NCBI GenBank assembly: GCA_947500755.1
Contig: CANMTO010000005.1
Span: forward strand, 1 to 64,000
From: Flavobacteriales bacterium
GTDB taxonomy: Bacteria > Bacteroidota > Bacteroidia > Flavobacteriales_D > Crocinitomicaceae
Direction: 5' to 3'
Length of the DNA stretch: 64,000 nt
Shown piece after piece: positions 11,401-17,992 of this stretch. The notes beneath the pieces were generated by a model. That model worked only from the letters and a program-made list of their open reading frames with translations. It had not been told where the DNA came from and ran no database searches. Made by a program: the position numbers and the translations under genes. Position 1 is the stretch's first letter, and the number at the start of each line of letters is the position of its first letter.

Positions 11401-12187
11401 AAATGGTGTTGCATTCCCTGCAGTGGGAGGAACAACTAACTATGTTGCAACGGCAACAGGTGTTAACGGTTGTACCAATACAGATACGGTATCCATCACA
11501 GGCCTTTCCTTACCGCAAGTAAATGCAGGAAACGACCAAACGATTTGTGCTGGTGACTTTGTAACATTGAATGCAAGTGGTGCAGTAACCTATGCTTGGA
11601 GCAATAACGTAATCGATGGCGTTCCTTTCGCACCAGCTGCTTCAACAACAATTACCGTAACAGGTACTGGCGCAAACGGATGTGATAACACTGACATCGT
11701 AACAGTTACTGTAAATGCCTTGCCTAATGCAGTGGCTATTGCAGCTGATCCCGTTACTTTAGTAGCTACTCCTGCCGGTGCAACCTACCAATGGATTGAT
11801 TGTGCTTCAGGTCAGATCATCGCTGATGCCACAAACGATACCTTAGTTGCCTCTGCCAACGGAAGCTACGCTGTGATTGTTACCAATGCCAATGGATGTT
11901 CAGATACATCGGATTGTATGATTGTGGATCAAGTAGGTCTCTACTTCCCAGAATCCGCAGTAATTGGATTGTATCCAAACCCTACAAACGGTATGGTAAC
12001 CTTAGAAATTCCTGCACAAGAAGGAGCAACTGCATTTGTTTATGATGCACAAGGCAAATTGATTCTTACGGTAGCGAATGCTAAAAATGGAGAACAATTC
12101 GACTTAAGCAAATTAAGCACTGGAGTATATACCTTCCGTGTTACGTTGAACAACTTAACACACATTGAGAAAGTGGTTAAACACTAA
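2420..12187 (+). CDS. Giant modular T9SS-secreted protein (3255 aa)
   Basis: The ATG at 2420 opens a clear signal peptide (residues 1-27, MKKILPVLFRLIVVACILLL...FGQ). Residues about 30-805 are a parallel beta-helix (recurring TVYGIYASG-type turns) ending in DIGADEF. Two GEVED domains follow (about 930-1112, GEFEDY; about 1490-1650, GESEDY). Three FGDGWNG modules encode at about 6090, 8190 and 9030. Two SprB-like repeats (PAGTYTVVIRDAN type) encode at 8695-8883 and 9532-9735. A run of Cys-paired PKD/Ig repeats spans 10411-11731. The last ~78 residues (LYPNPTNGMVTLEI...GVYTFRV) are a type A sorting domain, so export by T9SS and anchoring or release at the surface is expected. No catalytic motif was recognised; an adhesin or matrix role is inference. 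It is transcribed alone, with its own promoter and terminator. Confidence 0.93.
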   Translation: MKKILPVLFRLIVVACILLLSPKAFGQLSGIKNIPGDYPNVTAAVTDLNLQGVGAGGVTFNIAAGFTESTSAQITITATGTAANPVVFQKSGAGANPVITRTDAGALITSTVGGQGDAVIMLDGSDFVTFNGVDVQASNSGIEYGYMTNKPNAADGCKNITIQNSVVTMTKGTSGFVVGIHISNGPLTVASATGQTIASVAGANENITIIGNTIQNVHVPVYVRGGTGSYDQNIIVGQNGAGNILQNFGGGSATTTYGAYFIYASNVSVDYNTINNIAGGGTAHPSTFYGVFYSIVSGTVSGSNNAFTTSVSGTSASYSLYNGNLATTEAFNNNTFASGTFSSTGTHYMIYASNSTTNKTINANSIVGTFSRTGAGAIYGYYNFGSPAAGTETLTNNNFSNITNTGTGAVYGIYTFTTTSQNRTCTGNTLNNLTSGTGLIYAFYTVSGNNNVVNNNIVNNINTGGTVYGIYASGTNLNATNNKITNVSTGGTFYGIYAYGPTSSVTNDTIFGITQTAAGTTYGIFVSTSASTLGTVSNCEVRNMVSAGTTLAGIYVGQAAGTVNRNKVFNLTSTSVLAPTVSGIQVYSNGMDVVNNIIGDIKAPAANTASGITPSVRGINITSTSASKNINVYHNSVYLNASSTGANFGTAGVFATINATATSARLKMVGNIIVNVSNPNGTGVVSALTRSAVGLANFDVTSNNNLYFAGSPSANKVIFNDGTNLIQTLGGYQTFTLSEASSLSFLPNFLSTVAANANFVHINPAVPTQLESGSSNLNIANDFDGDIRALAAGYAGTGTAPDIGADEFNGQTPAPIIVLASVAPAAIGQCVAASRLVTATLTTLGGTITGGTLNYAFNGVPQTGIPMVNTVGNDWTATIPAALPTNAVVTWSITATNSIPLSSTYNGTSFQDDPLLGVTAVAANTVSPICAGASSGIYVTLNYPAGVAPVYTTPTVSSPTLDEDFGNITLIQNGVTVLNNTSALHSLVGTIGTATGIAGGYSNFSSFGPFNLVSGQPVNFSVSSLTSATPYTNVLKIFIDLNKNGSFTDPGECMYFDNPGVAGAHTSTGTFTIPVSAFGVTRMRVFAQETGSGNGYVNSFSWGEFEDYTISISNIASVSWSDGVSTIGTGTSLSVTPGVTTSYTATVISSGCTVTSNATTITVNQLPTAPIATNSSQCGLGVPVGSVASNAGIAGTGSFYWYNAANNGATVQTPPLTPIPATSCTYTFNLSDAFGDGWNGATMQILNGAVVVATIGTSFTSGSAATQTVVLQSGVTYTLFWNNGGFYPEEVGITVLDPSGNSLYTMAPTFNNPNVNTTLLTIIADCSSAPPIGFTTGVGYTTYQTSISSTATFYVSELGANGCYSALTPITLTVVNPDPIIITPGLTASLCLGQSVGLNATSIANPPYIFTWDALSYGGSGFAAPLAGAAQTITPTLSGVYNYVITGTNGVCTETDTVVTTVNDLPVITSVTGNPSGVCNNDTINLAVSSFVNGPQILPAGYCAVQNAGGSGSMINNVVFNSIANNTSATNPVGPPFATTFNLTTTVNIGQTYPFSITIDPLGIYSLTTASVWIDFNRNGIYEVTEWINGGINIPSGTTNTVNITIPANALPGLTGMRIRTRGNTLNNATYGCTYMGSGESEDYQVNIQAAPANPYTYTWNTIPAGTGASTTTPAINNTASNIVVTYIVTANDPVTGCVNQDTTNNITIYPPILPPTVVNSAHCGIQIPTAVANDVNGFVGPNYNWYATAVNSNALQATAANSYNTLVGNTTTLYVAVEDTLTGCETSSTPVTITVAAGPALTLAALGDTICVGNTTSAIGLSAGAGAYNAYTWTPAAGVSGNEITGWSFNPAVSTVYTLVANQSAAPNCSNQDTISINVDQVIPPAPNVAQNSFNVCSGTNSILLGASFPIVNNTFTYTLNFFDSFGDGWNGNTITVSVNGSPVLSGVTLPSGSTGSQTFTVNGGQTITAQFNAIGLWIGECTYNIIDQNGNVIFSGTPASAAGPPSLTTPYLVPVSPQPNFVVNWYNASNNGTNVGTGSPLQAVGTTVMPTATNGTYTFYAGLSLGACNSATTVPVTVNVADVAGTLTAVNTCINATNGTFTASNFTCGTAPFDYSVNNGPYGPIPTNLAAGTYTVVIRDANLLFSPTYTITVGVDNVIPPAPTVPQALYSVCTGVNSVLLAAAPPVLQGSLTYTLNFFDSFGDGWNGNTINVLINGVPVLNGVTLPSGSNGTATFTVNNGDVLTTQFNAIGFWIAECTYSITGPGNTLVFSGTPASAVGPPSLTNGITITTQPANPQPNYILNWYNASTNGAFVGTGSPLEAVGTIVMPTAANGLYTFYVGTSLGSCNSATTVAVTVDVADVAATITPINATCNGVANGSFTASNFICGTAPYVYSVNNGAFGAIPTNLPAGNHTVVIRDANNLLSSVYNLTITQPAWSINAPVAAANGSACFGDTSEVISAASIINGQTATVTQTFTLASNVFFGGGGTQSFTQNISLPPGATVTSTQLSFNNVSTANFLWPSDFNVSLTGASTLGTTTLAFVNQEVANAGPYLQNPSLLNNNGGNVTVNITNTYPPGTGSFGSVTLIVTYTMPAPASATTWWNAATGGTSVANGFSINSVGTAILPNTLTPGVYNFYAQGEANGCNSLTRTLVTVTVHALPIVNGGNNSALCIGQSTTLTATGASTYTWNNGISNGVAFAPNATNTYIVNGIDVNGCANQDTLTIIVNPLPIVSAGANQTVCLNTPVVLNGSGATTYVWNNGITNNTPFTPTTTNNYIVTGTDVNGCVNTDTATVTVLPLPNVNAGQDYAICVGLGATLTGTGASTYQWNNNVNNGVTFFPNTTTTYTVIGTGANGCSAQDSVVVTVNTTPSISLTNGGAACANGNVALNATTTGAFGGFWSSTNGGGTFAPNVSNANVVYNANGNDPATVTFVYVAFNQCGASNDTTIINILGLPSVNAGVDAAVCTGTNTTLTATAAGSVVWNNGILNGVAFPAVGGTTNYVATATGVNGCTNTDTVSITGLSLPQVNAGNDQTICAGDFVTLNASGAVTYAWSNNVIDGVPFAPAASTTITVTGTGANGCDNTDIVTVTVNALPNAVAIAADPVTLVATPAGATYQWIDCASGQIIADATNDTLVASANGSYAVIVTNANGCSDTSDCMIVDQVGLYFPESAVIGLYPNPTNGMVTLEIPAQEGATAFVYDAQGKLILTVANAKNGEQFDLSKLSTGVYTFRVTLNNLTHIEKVVKH
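8060..9735 (+). repeat. Tandem 831-bp module inside the giant gene
   Basis: Unit A begins at 8060 (D-Q-V-I-P-P-A-P) and unit B at 8891 (D-N-V-I-P-P-A-P), a period of 831 bases or 277 codons. Each contains, in order, the TLNFFDSFGDGWNGNT segment, FSGTPASA, WYNAS.NG, CNSATTV and a SprB-like repeat ending VVIRDAN. The copies have diverged at synonymous and some coding positions, so the duplication is older than the 627-bp repeat at the left edge. Confidence 0.85.
10411..11731 (+). repeat. Array of PKD/Ig-like repeats
   Basis: Units of about 210 bases start with LP.VNAG...(V/I)C and end with NGC.N.D..T..V at about 10411, 10621, 10831, 11296 and 11512. A divergent unit lies at 11041-11290 (ISLTNGGAACANGN). 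They are homologous to the PKD-like unit in the upstream surface-protein gene. Each has two cysteines about 45 residues apart. Confidence 0.8.
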
Positions 12188-12204
12188 TCAATCGAATTAC
12201 TTAT

Positions 12205-12234
12205 AAAAAGGCTCCCAGATTGGGAGCCTTTTTT
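12205..12234. terminator. Bidirectional terminator between convergent genes
   Basis: Stem AAAAAGGCTCCCA / TGGGAGCCTTTTT with loop GAT. A-run and T-run flanks let it work on both strands. It separates the giant plus-strand gene (stop 12187) from the minus-strand gene whose stop is at 12236. Confidence 0.9.
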
Positions 12235-12235
12235 G

Positions 12236-13093
12236 TTAAAAGGAAATCCAGTAGAAGCGCGTTTTGTCTGAAGAAAACTCAATAGATGGAAACGGGATTT
12301 TAATAAAATTCAAATGAGAAAGTACCTTATTGAGTTTTGGATGTCTTGGAGCCAACGAAGAACAATCAATATCAAGAGATAAATATACTTGACGGCGCGC
12401 ATTGAACCCATTCCATGAATTCTGGGACCCAACCAATTTCGCATCGCACCCATATCCAAGGCTGATACAAATCCACTTGAAACGTTTTGGCAGATTAAGG
12501 AAGGTTGCAATAGGGAGAGACACCCAATAGGTTTGTCCGTTATAATCCTTCAAAAGTTGTTCCGCATACGTACTTCCCAAAATTTCCGGTCGTACTGCAG
12601 CATAAGAAGAACGAGAAAATGAAAATTTAGGAATGATAATTTGTCGATTAAAAAAATAATCTTGTGAAAACGCTAAGCCAACCCCTACTCCATTTGCTAA
12701 CATATCACTCCCTGAAAATCCCCAACCCGAACTAAAGCCATCCATGAGTTCTAAGGTGCTTAAATATGACATCGCATACACTGCCCCTACCCAAGGTTGA
12801 CGCTTCCCCGCAGCCCAATAATGCAGACGATTCAGTTCATTGGTAATCAAATATCCAGTGAATGCATGTCCCATTTTGTCCATTTGCATCCATTGTTCTG
12901 CATCATTAAAAAAATGAAACTTTTCCGTTGCGTAGGGAGCATACCACACCTGATTTAGGGCTGCTAATGAGCCCACAGCAGAGGAACCCAACACCGCATG
13001 CGTAAGTCCTTTACGAACGAACAAACTATCCTTGCCTTGAGCATTTACGGACCATGCTAAAAGAATCGATACGGTTATGAGCACTCTACGCAT
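12236..13093 (-). CDS. DUF2279 family protein
   Basis: A 285-residue protein with a signal peptide (MRRVLITVSILLAWSVNAQG). The DUF2279 (YfiM-like) signatures are visible: DKMGH at 72-76 in a membrane-associated helical region and DGFSSGWGFSGSD at 118-130. The C-terminal third (from about 150) is specific to Bacteroidota versions. The family is envelope-associated with no established activity. The gene stands alone, divergent from the LOG-family gene and convergent with the giant surface protein. The ATG at 13093 fits the signal peptide well. Confidence 0.8.
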   Translation of the reverse strand: MRRVLITVSILLAWSVNAQGKDSLFVRKGLTHAVLGSSAVGSLAALNQVWYAPYATEKFHFFNDAEQWMQMDKMGHAFTGYLITNELNRLHYWAAGKRQPWVGAVYAMSYLSTLELMDGFSSGWGFSGSDMLANGVGVGLAFSQDYFFNRQIIIPKFSFSRSSYAAVRPEILGSTYAEQLLKDYNGQTYWVSLPIATFLNLPKRFKWICISLGYGCDAKLVGSQNSWNGFNARRQVYLSLDIDCSSLAPRHPKLNKVLSHLNFIKIPFPSIEFSSDKTRFYWISF

Positions 13094-13146
13094 GAAACGA
13101 AAGTAGGAATTAACAAAATAAACCCCTACAAATCCCTAGCAAATTT

Positions 13147-13154
13147 TACTTTTG
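13147..13154 (+). promoter_or_regulatory. -7 box of the LOG-family gene
   Basis: TACTTTTG fits TAnnTTTG and ends 12 bases before the ATG at 13167. No convincing TTTG -33 element is seen upstream, so this is a partial match. Confidence 0.5.
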
Positions 13155-13166
13155 TAAAAAAGAACC

Positions 13167-13850
13167 ATGGATCATAATAGAAAGGATTGGAATGAAATAA
13201 AAAGTAATGACAGTTGGTCAATCTTTAAAATCATGTCTGAATTTGTTGAAGCCTATGATCGAATGTCTAAGATTGGTCCTTGTGTAGCGATTTTTGGTTC
13301 AGCACGCACTAAACCAGATAACCCATATTATCAGCTGTCTGAACAGCTTGCCGAACGCCTTGCTTCCAAGGGTTTTGGTATCATTTCGGGGGGAGGGCCA
13401 GGAATCATGGAGGCCGCTAATAAAGGCGCTCAACAGGGGAAAGGACCCTCTGTTGGTCTCAACATTGATTTGCCTTTTGAACAGAATCACAATCCATATA
13501 TTGACCAAGAGCACAACTTAGAGTTTAACTATTTCTTTGTGCGCAAGGTGGTTTTTGTTAAATACTCCCAAGCCTTTGTGATCATGCCCGGGGGATTCGG
13601 TACCTTGGATGAGTTCTTTGAAGCCATGACGTTGATTCAAACGAAAAAAATCAGACGACGTCCCATTGTGTTGTTTGGCTCGGAATATTGGAACGGATTG
13701 CTGGATTGGATTAAAACTACCATGTTAGAAAAAGAGCAGAACATTTCCGCCGATGACCTCCAATTATTTAAGGTAGTTGATGATGTGGAGTCTGCGGTCT
13801 CTTACATTGAAGGCTTCTTTGAGAATCATCCGTTAAGTCCTAATTTTTAA
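13167..13850 (+). CDS. LOG-family nucleotide 5'-monophosphate phosphoribohydrolase (TIGR00730)
   Basis: A 227-residue Rossmann-fold protein. It shows the two family signatures: GGGPGIMEA (residues 75-83) and PGGFGTLDE (141-149), with the conserved Arg/Glu of the active site in and around them. LOG proteins hydrolyse cytokinin riboside or purine nucleoside monophosphates to base and ribose 5-phosphate. The physiological substrate in this bacterium cannot be told from sequence. Cytoplasmic, no signal peptide. The PASTA gene starts 17 bases after its stop. Confidence 0.85.
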   Translation: MDHNRKDWNEIKSNDSWSIFKIMSEFVEAYDRMSKIGPCVAIFGSARTKPDNPYYQLSEQLAERLASKGFGIISGGGPGIMEAANKGAQQGKGPSVGLNIDLPFEQNHNPYIDQEHNLEFNYFFVRKVVFVKYSQAFVIMPGGFGTLDEFFEAMTLIQTKKIRRRPIVLFGSEYWNGLLDWIKTTMLEKEQNISADDLQLFKVVDDVESAVSYIEGFFENHPLSPNF

Positions 13851-13854
13851 TCTG

Positions 13855-13862
13855 TATATTTG
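13855..13862 (+). promoter_or_regulatory. -7 box five bases before the PASTA gene
   Basis: TATATTTG, a perfect TAnnTTTG, is followed by five bases and then the ATG at 13868. If used, the transcript would begin at or next to the start codon. No -33 element is obvious. Confidence 0.5.
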
Positions 13863-13867
13863 TTTAA

Positions 13868-14686
13868 ATGAATCCGCTTTTTACACAGATAAAGGCTTTT
13901 ATATTATCCAAGTATTTTTTAAAGCAGCTTGGATTAATTATCTTGTTCTACCTTTCTGTTGTGTTTATCATGATGGTCTTTTTACGGTTTTCAACGAATC
14001 ATGGAGAGCGAATAGAGGTTCCTAATTTGGTGGGGAAAAATGCGGAAGAAGCCAAGGTTATTCTTGAAGACTTGGGCTTAGAGTATCAGATTTTAGACTC
14101 TATTTACGATCCGTCTAAACCGTCTGGAACCATTGTTTCACAGAACCCTAGCGCTACTACTTCTTCCTTGTTATTTGTGAAATCTGGCAGAACAGTTGCC
14201 TTGCGCTTAACCAAACGAACCGACATGGTAGAAATGCCAAGCCTTATCCATCGCCAATTAAGATTTGCTCAGAATTCCTTGCAAAGCAGGGGCTTAAAGT
14301 GGCTTATACGCTACAAGCCAACTAATGACGCCAACGGTTCGGTTTTGGAACAACTATTCAAAGGGAATCGCATTGAAGAAGGGGCGCGAATTCCTGTTGG
14401 ATCAACCATCATATTAATTGTTGGCGAAAACGACAAAGGGGAGCCAATCGCAATTCCTGATTTCTTCGGCCTTGCATACAGCGATGCTAAATTTATTCTT
14501 GATACCTTAGGAGTTTCCGTAAGCTATATTTGTAATGACTGTATTAGTAAAGAAGACACCCTTGCGTCTCGTGTCATTATTCAAAGTCCTGAGTACATCG
14601 AAGGCGAAACTGTTCCGAAATCTACCCCGTTCACCATTCACCTTCGCAAAGATTTCAACGGATACATTGAAAACGAAGAACAATAA
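13868..14686 (+). CDS. Membrane-anchored PASTA domain protein
   Basis: 272 residues: a short cytoplasmic N-terminus, one transmembrane helix (about 20-40), then three PASTA domains (about 48-115, IEVPNLVGKNAEEAK; 118-186, VEMPSLIHRQ; 190-262, IAIPDFFGLAYSDAK). PASTA domains in Gram-positive kinases and PBPs bind peptidoglycan fragments; here no kinase or penicillin-binding domain is attached, as is usual for Bacteroidota versions. Likely located in the cytoplasmic membrane facing the periplasm. Its stop shares one base with the start of the next gene (TAATG), so the two are probably translationally coupled. Confidence 0.88.
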   Translation: MNPLFTQIKAFILSKYFLKQLGLIILFYLSVVFIMMVFLRFSTNHGERIEVPNLVGKNAEEAKVILEDLGLEYQILDSIYDPSKPSGTIVSQNPSATTSSLLFVKSGRTVALRLTKRTDMVEMPSLIHRQLRFAQNSLQSRGLKWLIRYKPTNDANGSVLEQLFKGNRIEEGARIPVGSTIILIVGENDKGEPIAIPDFFGLAYSDAKFILDTLGVSVSYICNDCISKEDTLASRVIIQSPEYIEGETVPKSTPFTIHLRKDFNGYIENEEQ

Positions 14687-16905
14687 TGCGCAGTACCCTT
14701 TTAATCGCAGCACTTGCCTGCATCATGGTCAGTTTCGGACAAGAATTGGAACACAATACAGGGAAGAATATCGGATTTGAGCCTGTTTATGGGCTTAAAA
14801 AACCAAATTCCATTGAAAAATCACTTAGCATAGACAGCACCTTTATCTTTGCCTCGGACACCTTAACCCTGCCGGTCTTTGATGATTTTTCCACCAATAA
14901 GTTTCAGGTGTTTCAGGGGGTGTTTAATGCCCCTGGGAATACCCAACAGACCTTTTATCGCCTGATCAATCCGGCAACGAACTTACCTGTCGCTAATGGA
15001 TTAAGCTTTACAAACCAAGCAACCTTTCGCCGAACCTACGATATTAGTACAGAAACAACCACCGACCTTACCTTTCCGGCGTTTAATGCTACGGAAAACA
15101 ACCTGGCGCAGTATCCGCCCGTGGGAACGCCAATTTCCCTATATCCTCCATACTATATCTACGATACGGTTGGGGTACAAGACCAAAGCGATACCATCTG
15201 GATCAGTAATCCGGCTTATTTTCAAGATTCGGCCGTAATATTTTTTCAAACCATTGAGGATTCCTCCAAGATTTGGATCGATCGAATGGCCTACCACAAC
15301 ATGCGCTATGGGTTAAATCCTCGTTCCCTTGGTGTAGCAACTTTTGACGGATTAGATGAGGATGGATATCCCTATCAATTTGGAAGTGCGGTAACAAATT
15401 ACGGAGACCGTTTAACCTCCAAATGCATCAATCTCTCGAACTATAATGCTGGCGACTCCCTATATTTTAGTTTTTTATACCAACCCGAAGGACTCGGTGA
15501 TGTACCAGAAGCAGGTGATTCCTTAATTCTTGAGTTTTATGCCGAAGATCTTGACCAATGGAAGCACCTCTGGAGCGTATCGGGAACGGGAGTGCACCCC
15601 TTTAAACCGGTGCATATTCCCGTTCTTGATGATCAGTTCTTTCGCGATGGATTCAAGATTCGATTTAAAAATTATGGGGCCTTAAGTGGTTCCTTAGATC
15701 ATTTCCATATAGATTATGTGCATTTACGTGCCCTTTCGGATTATACCGATACCTTGTTTAAAGATTTTGCCTTATGTTATCCACTGAATACCTTATTGCA
15801 AGACTATACCAGCGTTCCGTGGGATCACTATAAAAACACGACCGCAGGAATGATGACTAATGGTTTAGAAGTGAACGTATTTAACGGAAGTAATTCAGCA
15901 GAGAACTATCAAAATGGCCAAGTTGTAGTTCAACACAATGGTTCACAGGTTGGGAATTTTAGTTTACCTGGTTTTCTGCTCGCGGAAGGCAACATCAATT
16001 ACAATCCAAACGAATTATTTACCTCTTATCACGATTTATCCGCAGGGTATGAATTTGATCGAAGCTTACCGGGAAATCAGCAAGTATTTAAGGTAAATGC
16101 TTCGGTATCTGCTCAGTTTCCAAACTTAATCAGTAACGACACCTGCGAGTTTTATCAGGGATTTTATAATTACTACAGTTACGACGATGGCTCCGCAGAG
16201 GCGGCTTTTGGTCCAACGGGCGCCCAATCGATGCTTGCCGTACATTTCAATGCCTACGAGGCAGACTCCTTACTCGGAGTTTACTTACATTTCGTGCCGT
16301 CGGTAAGCGATGTTTCAAACAAGTTGTTCTACCTGACTGTTTGGGAAGATTTGAACGGTGAGCCTGGTGCCATTTTGTACGAGGACGATGCCTTTTCTCC
16401 TCGGCAACCCACCTATGCGAATGGATTAAATAATTTCAATGCCTATTATTTTCCAAACGGTGAAAAAATAGCGGTTGGCACATCCTTTTTTGTGGGATGG
16501 AGGCAAGTGGATGCTGTTCGCTACAATGTAGGATTAGATCGTAACATAGACCGTTCTCAAGAAATTTTTTACAGTGTAGATTTTGGTGCCACGTGGGAGA
16601 ACCCTCCCTTTCCGGGATCAGCCATGTTGCGACCGATTGTATCCACAGGACTTGATGGGGAACTTGGAGTAGAACAGACGCCACTGCCTGCATACATCGC
16701 ATATCCAAACCCTTCTCGAGATGTCGTTCACATTGTAAGTCCGTACAGCGACGAAAACGGCTTTGAATTGTTCGATTTACAAGGCCGATTAATGGCTAAA
16801 ACGCTAAACAACCACTTCGATGTAACCCTTCTAACTCGCGGATATTATATCATCCGATCTATCCAACACCCTGCTCAACAATTTAAAATTTTAACGTGTG
16901 AATGA
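14686..16905 (+). CDS. T9SS-sorted secreted protein of unknown function
   Basis: 739 residues with a signal peptide (MRSTLLIAALACIMVSFGQ). A jelly-roll/MAM-like region lies at about 230-345 (DRLTSKCINLSNYNAGDSLY, then HFHIDYVHL), and a second beta-rich region at about 480-650. The end (AYPNPSRDVVHIV, FELFDLQGRLM, GYYIIRS) is a type A T9SS sorting domain. No catalytic motif was recognised. It sits between the PASTA gene (1-base overlap) and the pseudouridine synthase (8-base overlap), so it is part of a cell-wall and translation housekeeping operon despite being an exported protein. Confidence 0.85.
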   Translation: MRSTLLIAALACIMVSFGQELEHNTGKNIGFEPVYGLKKPNSIEKSLSIDSTFIFASDTLTLPVFDDFSTNKFQVFQGVFNAPGNTQQTFYRLINPATNLPVANGLSFTNQATFRRTYDISTETTTDLTFPAFNATENNLAQYPPVGTPISLYPPYYIYDTVGVQDQSDTIWISNPAYFQDSAVIFFQTIEDSSKIWIDRMAYHNMRYGLNPRSLGVATFDGLDEDGYPYQFGSAVTNYGDRLTSKCINLSNYNAGDSLYFSFLYQPEGLGDVPEAGDSLILEFYAEDLDQWKHLWSVSGTGVHPFKPVHIPVLDDQFFRDGFKIRFKNYGALSGSLDHFHIDYVHLRALSDYTDTLFKDFALCYPLNTLLQDYTSVPWDHYKNTTAGMMTNGLEVNVFNGSNSAENYQNGQVVVQHNGSQVGNFSLPGFLLAEGNINYNPNELFTSYHDLSAGYEFDRSLPGNQQVFKVNASVSAQFPNLISNDTCEFYQGFYNYYSYDDGSAEAAFGPTGAQSMLAVHFNAYEADSLLGVYLHFVPSVSDVSNKLFYLTVWEDLNGEPGAILYEDDAFSPRQPTYANGLNNFNAYYFPNGEKIAVGTSFFVGWRQVDAVRYNVGLDRNIDRSQEIFYSVDFGATWENPPFPGSAMLRPIVSTGLDGELGVEQTPLPAYIAYPNPSRDVVHIVSPYSDENGFELFDLQGRLMAKTLNNHFDVTLLTRGYYIIRSIQHPAQQFKILTCE

Positions 16906-17938
16906 AGACCCTGAATTGCATGATTCTGAGCAAGATGAAGAAGAATTATATGAACATCATCGCTTTGAAGTAGATCCAGGGCAAACCGTCGTTCGAATCG
17001 ATAAATTCCTAATCGACCGAATGCCGAAAACTTCGCGTAATCGAATTCAGGTAGCCGCCCGAAATGGCAATGTGCTGGTTAATAAAAAGGCCGTTAAACC
17101 CAATTATCGAATCAAGCCAATGGATGATATTTCCATTGTCATGCCGTTCCCTGTCCGAGAACTCGAATTAATTCCACAGAACATCCCTTTGGATATTGTG
17201 TTTGAAGATGCCCAACTGTTGGTGGTGAATAAACCTGTAGGACTGGTTGTTCACCCTGGATATGGAAATTACACTGGCACCTTAGTCAATGCCTTGGTAT
17301 ATCATTTTAGTCAGCTTCCTTCCCTGCCGAATAACTATTACGGACGACCTGGCCTGGTTCATCGGATCGATAAAAATACCGCAGGACTATTAGTGATCGC
17401 GAAAACGGAAAACGCCTTAACGCATTTAGCAAAGCAATTTTTTGATAAGACCACCAAGCGCATTTATTGGGCCTTGGTTTGGGGTGATGTTCCCGAGCCG
17501 GGGACCGTTACGAAAGCGGTAGGGAGGTCTCCAAGAAATAGAAAAGTAATGACAACCTTCGAGGACGGGGAGGAAATGGGCAAACATGCAGTAACGCATT
17601 TTAAGCCCCTTAAGCGCTTTGGATGGGTAACTTTAGTGGAATGTCAGCTTGAAACCGGGAGAACGCACCAAATCCGAGTGCATATGCAATCCATCGGACA
17701 TCCCTTATTCAACGATTTCGAATATGGCGGCGATAAAATTCGAACAGGTCCAAATACAGGCTCTTACAAAGCCTTTGTACAAAAAGGCTTCGACCTACTA
17801 CCAGGACAGGCCCTACAGGCAAAAACGTTGGGATTTGTTCATCCAGAAACCAACGAACTATTACATTTTGATAAGCCTGTAAATACTGGACTTTCAGAGC
17901 TTCTAATCCACTGGGAAAAATGCCCTTTTGGATATTAA
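16898..17938 (+). CDS. RluA-family 23S rRNA pseudouridine synthase (RluD-like)
   Basis: 346 residues. An N-terminal S4 RNA-binding domain (about 30-80, VRIDKFLIDRMPKTSRNRIQ) precedes the RluA catalytic domain. The catalytic aspartate is D158 in HRIDKNTAGLLV, and GRTHQIRVH is present near 245. This architecture matches RluC/RluD enzymes that isomerise uridines in 23S rRNA; the exact sites are not predictable. The start is GTG at 16898, overlapping the upstream gene by 8 bases; no ATG lies in frame nearby. The acidic N-terminus (residues 2-20) is typical of this subfamily. Confidence 0.9.
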   Translation: MNEDPELHDSEQDEEELYEHHRFEVDPGQTVVRIDKFLIDRMPKTSRNRIQVAARNGNVLVNKKAVKPNYRIKPMDDISIVMPFPVRELELIPQNIPLDIVFEDAQLLVVNKPVGLVVHPGYGNYTGTLVNALVYHFSQLPSLPNNYYGRPGLVHRIDKNTAGLLVIAKTENALTHLAKQFFDKTTKRIYWALVWGDVPEPGTVTKAVGRSPRNRKVMTTFEDGEEMGKHAVTHFKPLKRFGWVTLVECQLETGRTHQIRVHMQSIGHPLFNDFEYGGDKIRTGPNTGSYKAFVQKGFDLLPGQALQAKTLGFVHPETNELLHFDKPVNTGLSELLIHWEKCPFGY

Positions 17939-17957
17939 TTTTATTTTCCTAATTTTG
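17927..17957 (+). promoter_or_regulatory. Consensus promoter of the OmpA-family gene
   Basis: TTTG (17927-17930), 19-base spacer, TAATTTTG (17950-17957): a perfect Bacteroidota promoter. The -33 element lies inside the end of the pseudouridine synthase gene. The leader to the ATG at 17993 would be about 30 bases. Confidence 0.8.
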
Positions 17958-17992
17958 TTTGCAAACTTCAAGTTACAAACCAAAGACTTACT

